From the NCBI GenBank assembly GCA_948467545.1, contig CAOKER010000003.1, positions 195,655 to 259,654 of the forward strand: DNA of 64,000 bases. The letters run 5' to 3'. Below, one piece after another: positions 62,626-64,000 of the stretch. The translations under genes and the position numbers were made by a program. The notes under the pieces are model-generated. The model searched no databases. It was not told where the DNA came from and saw nothing but the letters and a program-made list of their open reading frames with translations. This DNA comes from an uncultured Eubacteriales bacterium (GTDB taxonomy: Bacteria; Bacillota; Clostridia; Oscillospirales; CAG-272). Each line of letters begins with the position of its first letter. Within the stretch, counting starts at the first letter, position 1.

Positions 62626-63885
62626 ATGAAAAAGAATCTTTGCTTAATAACAGCTGCTGCAATGTTGTTCGGCGCAGCTGCTGTTATGCCGGCAAGTGCA
62701 GAAGGAGAGACTGCCGTACCCGATAAAGTGCTTGAATGCGGCGATTATGAAGTGTCTGTTGACGGTCAGATTGACGACGCTTATCTCCAGTCATACAGAA
62801 TAGAGCATGAGCTTACTGTACAGGGCTGGACAGGTGGTATATATGATCAATCGTTTTTAGAAAGTGACGAGTACAGAGATTATTACTCGGTGAATTTTCC
62901 GGATACGGATTTTAGTTATAAGGATCCTTCGGAAGATCCACTTAAAGCTACAACGTACTTTTTATGGAACAAGAATACTAACTATATCTATGTTGCCGTA
63001 GAAGTTCTTGACAGCTCGATAGGCGGTCTCGACGAAGAACATTTTCAGTATTGCTTGGAGAATGCACAGGACGGTATTCCGTGGATTCACGATTCGATAA
63101 ACCCCAAGTTCCAGTTTACCCAAAGAGGTGCCGACGAGCGGACCGACGAATTTTCTCTCAGAGCGGATGCACTTGGCTTTTTTGCCGCAACGGAGTCCGA
63201 TGAGGGAAAATGGATTAAGTGGAATACATGGAATAAAGGTCATCAGGATAATTTGGACGATGGGCTTTGCGCAACCGATTTTGTCTATGATGATAACGGC
63301 GAGAAGATCGGATATGTAATTGAAATGGGATTCCCGGTTTCAGATAGCGTTCAGAATGCGCTTATGAAAGACGGAGGCACATTTAAATATGGACTTACGA
63401 TTATCGATGTTCCTGAGAATCATGTATGGGCATATGACTACGGTAAGCTTGTCGGCGATCTGGGGGCGTATATAGAAGGCGGTCAATCCGAATCTTTCCG
63501 TATATTCACCGATTTGGGCGACTATAACAGTGTTAAGTATAGTATTAAATTGACAGAGGAAACTGTCACTATAGAAGATACAAACGACACAGCAGATACT
63601 GCTGACACTGCGGATACGGCAGATACTGCTGATACTGTAGACACGTCCGATACGATAGACAGCTCCGATACAGGAGATTCAGGCGATCCCGGACCTGCAA
63701 TCGTTGGCGATATAAACGGAGACAAATCTGTGGACGCCCGCGATCTTTCCCGTCTTATGAAGCTTATAGCAGACGATAAGGGAATTGATGATCCGGATTG
63801 CGCAAATGCAGACGTTAATGGAGACGGCTCTATTAATGCTATCGATCTTACTCGTCTGATGAAGCTCATCGCTGACGCTGATTAA
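62626..63885 (+). CDS. Secreted CBM9-like protein with C-terminal dockerin
   Basis: The start is ATG 62626 (MKKNLCLI) with AAAGG 12 nt upstream; an in-frame ATG at 62614 overlaps the SD. The 419-residue protein has a signal peptide ending near MPASA, then a domain of about 260 residues resembling family 9 carbohydrate-binding or DOMON-like modules (VDGQIDDAYLQSY, TTYFLWNKNTNYIYVAVEV, IGYVIEMGFPV, YGLTIIDVPE). A linker of Asp-Thr-Ala triplets (about 321-350) leads to a type I dockerin with DINGDKSVDARDL and DVNGDGSINAIDL, each followed by RLMKLIAD. No catalytic domain is seen, so it probably brings a binding function to a cellulosome-like complex. It has its own promoter. The 115 bp after it hold nothing recognised. 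Confidence 0.82.
   Translation: MKKNLCLITAAAMLFGAAAVMPASAEGETAVPDKVLECGDYEVSVDGQIDDAYLQSYRIEHELTVQGWTGGIYDQSFLESDEYRDYYSVNFPDTDFSYKDPSEDPLKATTYFLWNKNTNYIYVAVEVLDSSIGGLDEEHFQYCLENAQDGIPWIHDSINPKFQFTQRGADERTDEFSLRADALGFFAATESDEGKWIKWNTWNKGHQDNLDDGLCATDFVYDDNGEKIGYVIEMGFPVSDSVQNALMKDGGTFKYGLTIIDVPENHVWAYDYGKLVGDLGAYIEGGQSESFRIFTDLGDYNSVKYSIKLTEETVTIEDTNDTADTADTADTADTADTVDTSDTIDSSDTGDSGDPGPAIVGDINGDKSVDARDLSRLMKLIADDKGIDDPDCANADVNGDGSINAIDLTRLMKLIADAD
63586..63675 (+). repeat. 9-bp coding repeat in the Asp-Thr-Ala linker
   Basis: Five units of GAY-ACN-GCN are followed by five degenerate units (DTV, DTS, DTI, DSS, DTG). Synonymous positions vary between units, so the repeat is not a pure microsatellite. 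Confidence 0.8.
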
Positions 63886-64000
63886 TTTATCCCTTTTGAT
63901 AAAACATAGTCAGTAAACATACATCAAGAGACAGAGTAATATAACATAAATAAATTTGCAAAGATAGACGGTGCGTTACATAAGACGTAGTTTATAGTAC

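Overview
The window looks like chromosome of an anaerobic, Gram-positive gut or rumen Clostridia (Oscillospirales-like). The evidence is canonical sigma-A promoters, Shine-Dalgarno (SD) sites of the GAAAGG type, RNase J plus RNase R, type I dockerin domains (cellulosome parts), DUF1934 and DUF4838 proteins, no Bacteroidetes SusC/D pairs, and a secretome rich in polysaccharide-active enzymes. No tRNA, rRNA, CRISPR array, integrase or insertion sequence was seen.

Left part (1-12.1 kb): housekeeping genes, mostly on the minus strand. These are a partial guaA behind a structured leader RNA, RNase J, a sugar-nucleotidyltransferase fused to a degenerate phosphomutase domain, a DUF1934 protein, and an operon of an M16 peptidase translationally coupled to RNase R. 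Several small unknown proteins lie between them.

12.2-25.0 kb: a plus-strand carbohydrate-use operon: GH3 glycosidase, RbsA-type ABC ATPase, permease, substrate-binding lipoprotein, second permease, esterase, GH78 alpha-L-rhamnosidase, NAD(P)-binding protein and beta-phosphoglucomutase. A GH36 alpha-galactosidase converges on it from the other strand. Together they suggest uptake and intracellular trimming of rhamnose- and galactose-containing, possibly acetylated, glycans such as pectin side chains; the substrate is inferred.

27.4-35.3 kb: two YbaK-type trans-editing proteins around an M18 aminopeptidase, then purB, purA and nadE (AMP and NAD synthesis). 35.8-39.1 kb: a minus-strand MBOAT plus DHHW/AlgX-like pair, the usual cell-surface polysaccharide O-acetylation module.

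39.7-63.9 kb: the distinctive region. Two leaderless (probably cytoplasmic) right-handed beta-helix proteins are followed by a secreted dockerin-DUF4838 protein, a tandem array of seven secreted beta-helix paralogues of about 700 residues, and a secreted CBM9-like protein with a C-terminal dockerin. Two neighbouring pairs in the array share long stretches (about 1340 and 993 bp) with no mismatch seen by eye, flanked by diverged sequence, which points to recent duplication plus gene conversion. The divergence is concentrated in the C-terminal half, where residues conserved across the array are replaced in some copies. This array, with its leaderless relative and dockerin-bearing neighbours, is the best candidate for an undescribed glycan-processing system.
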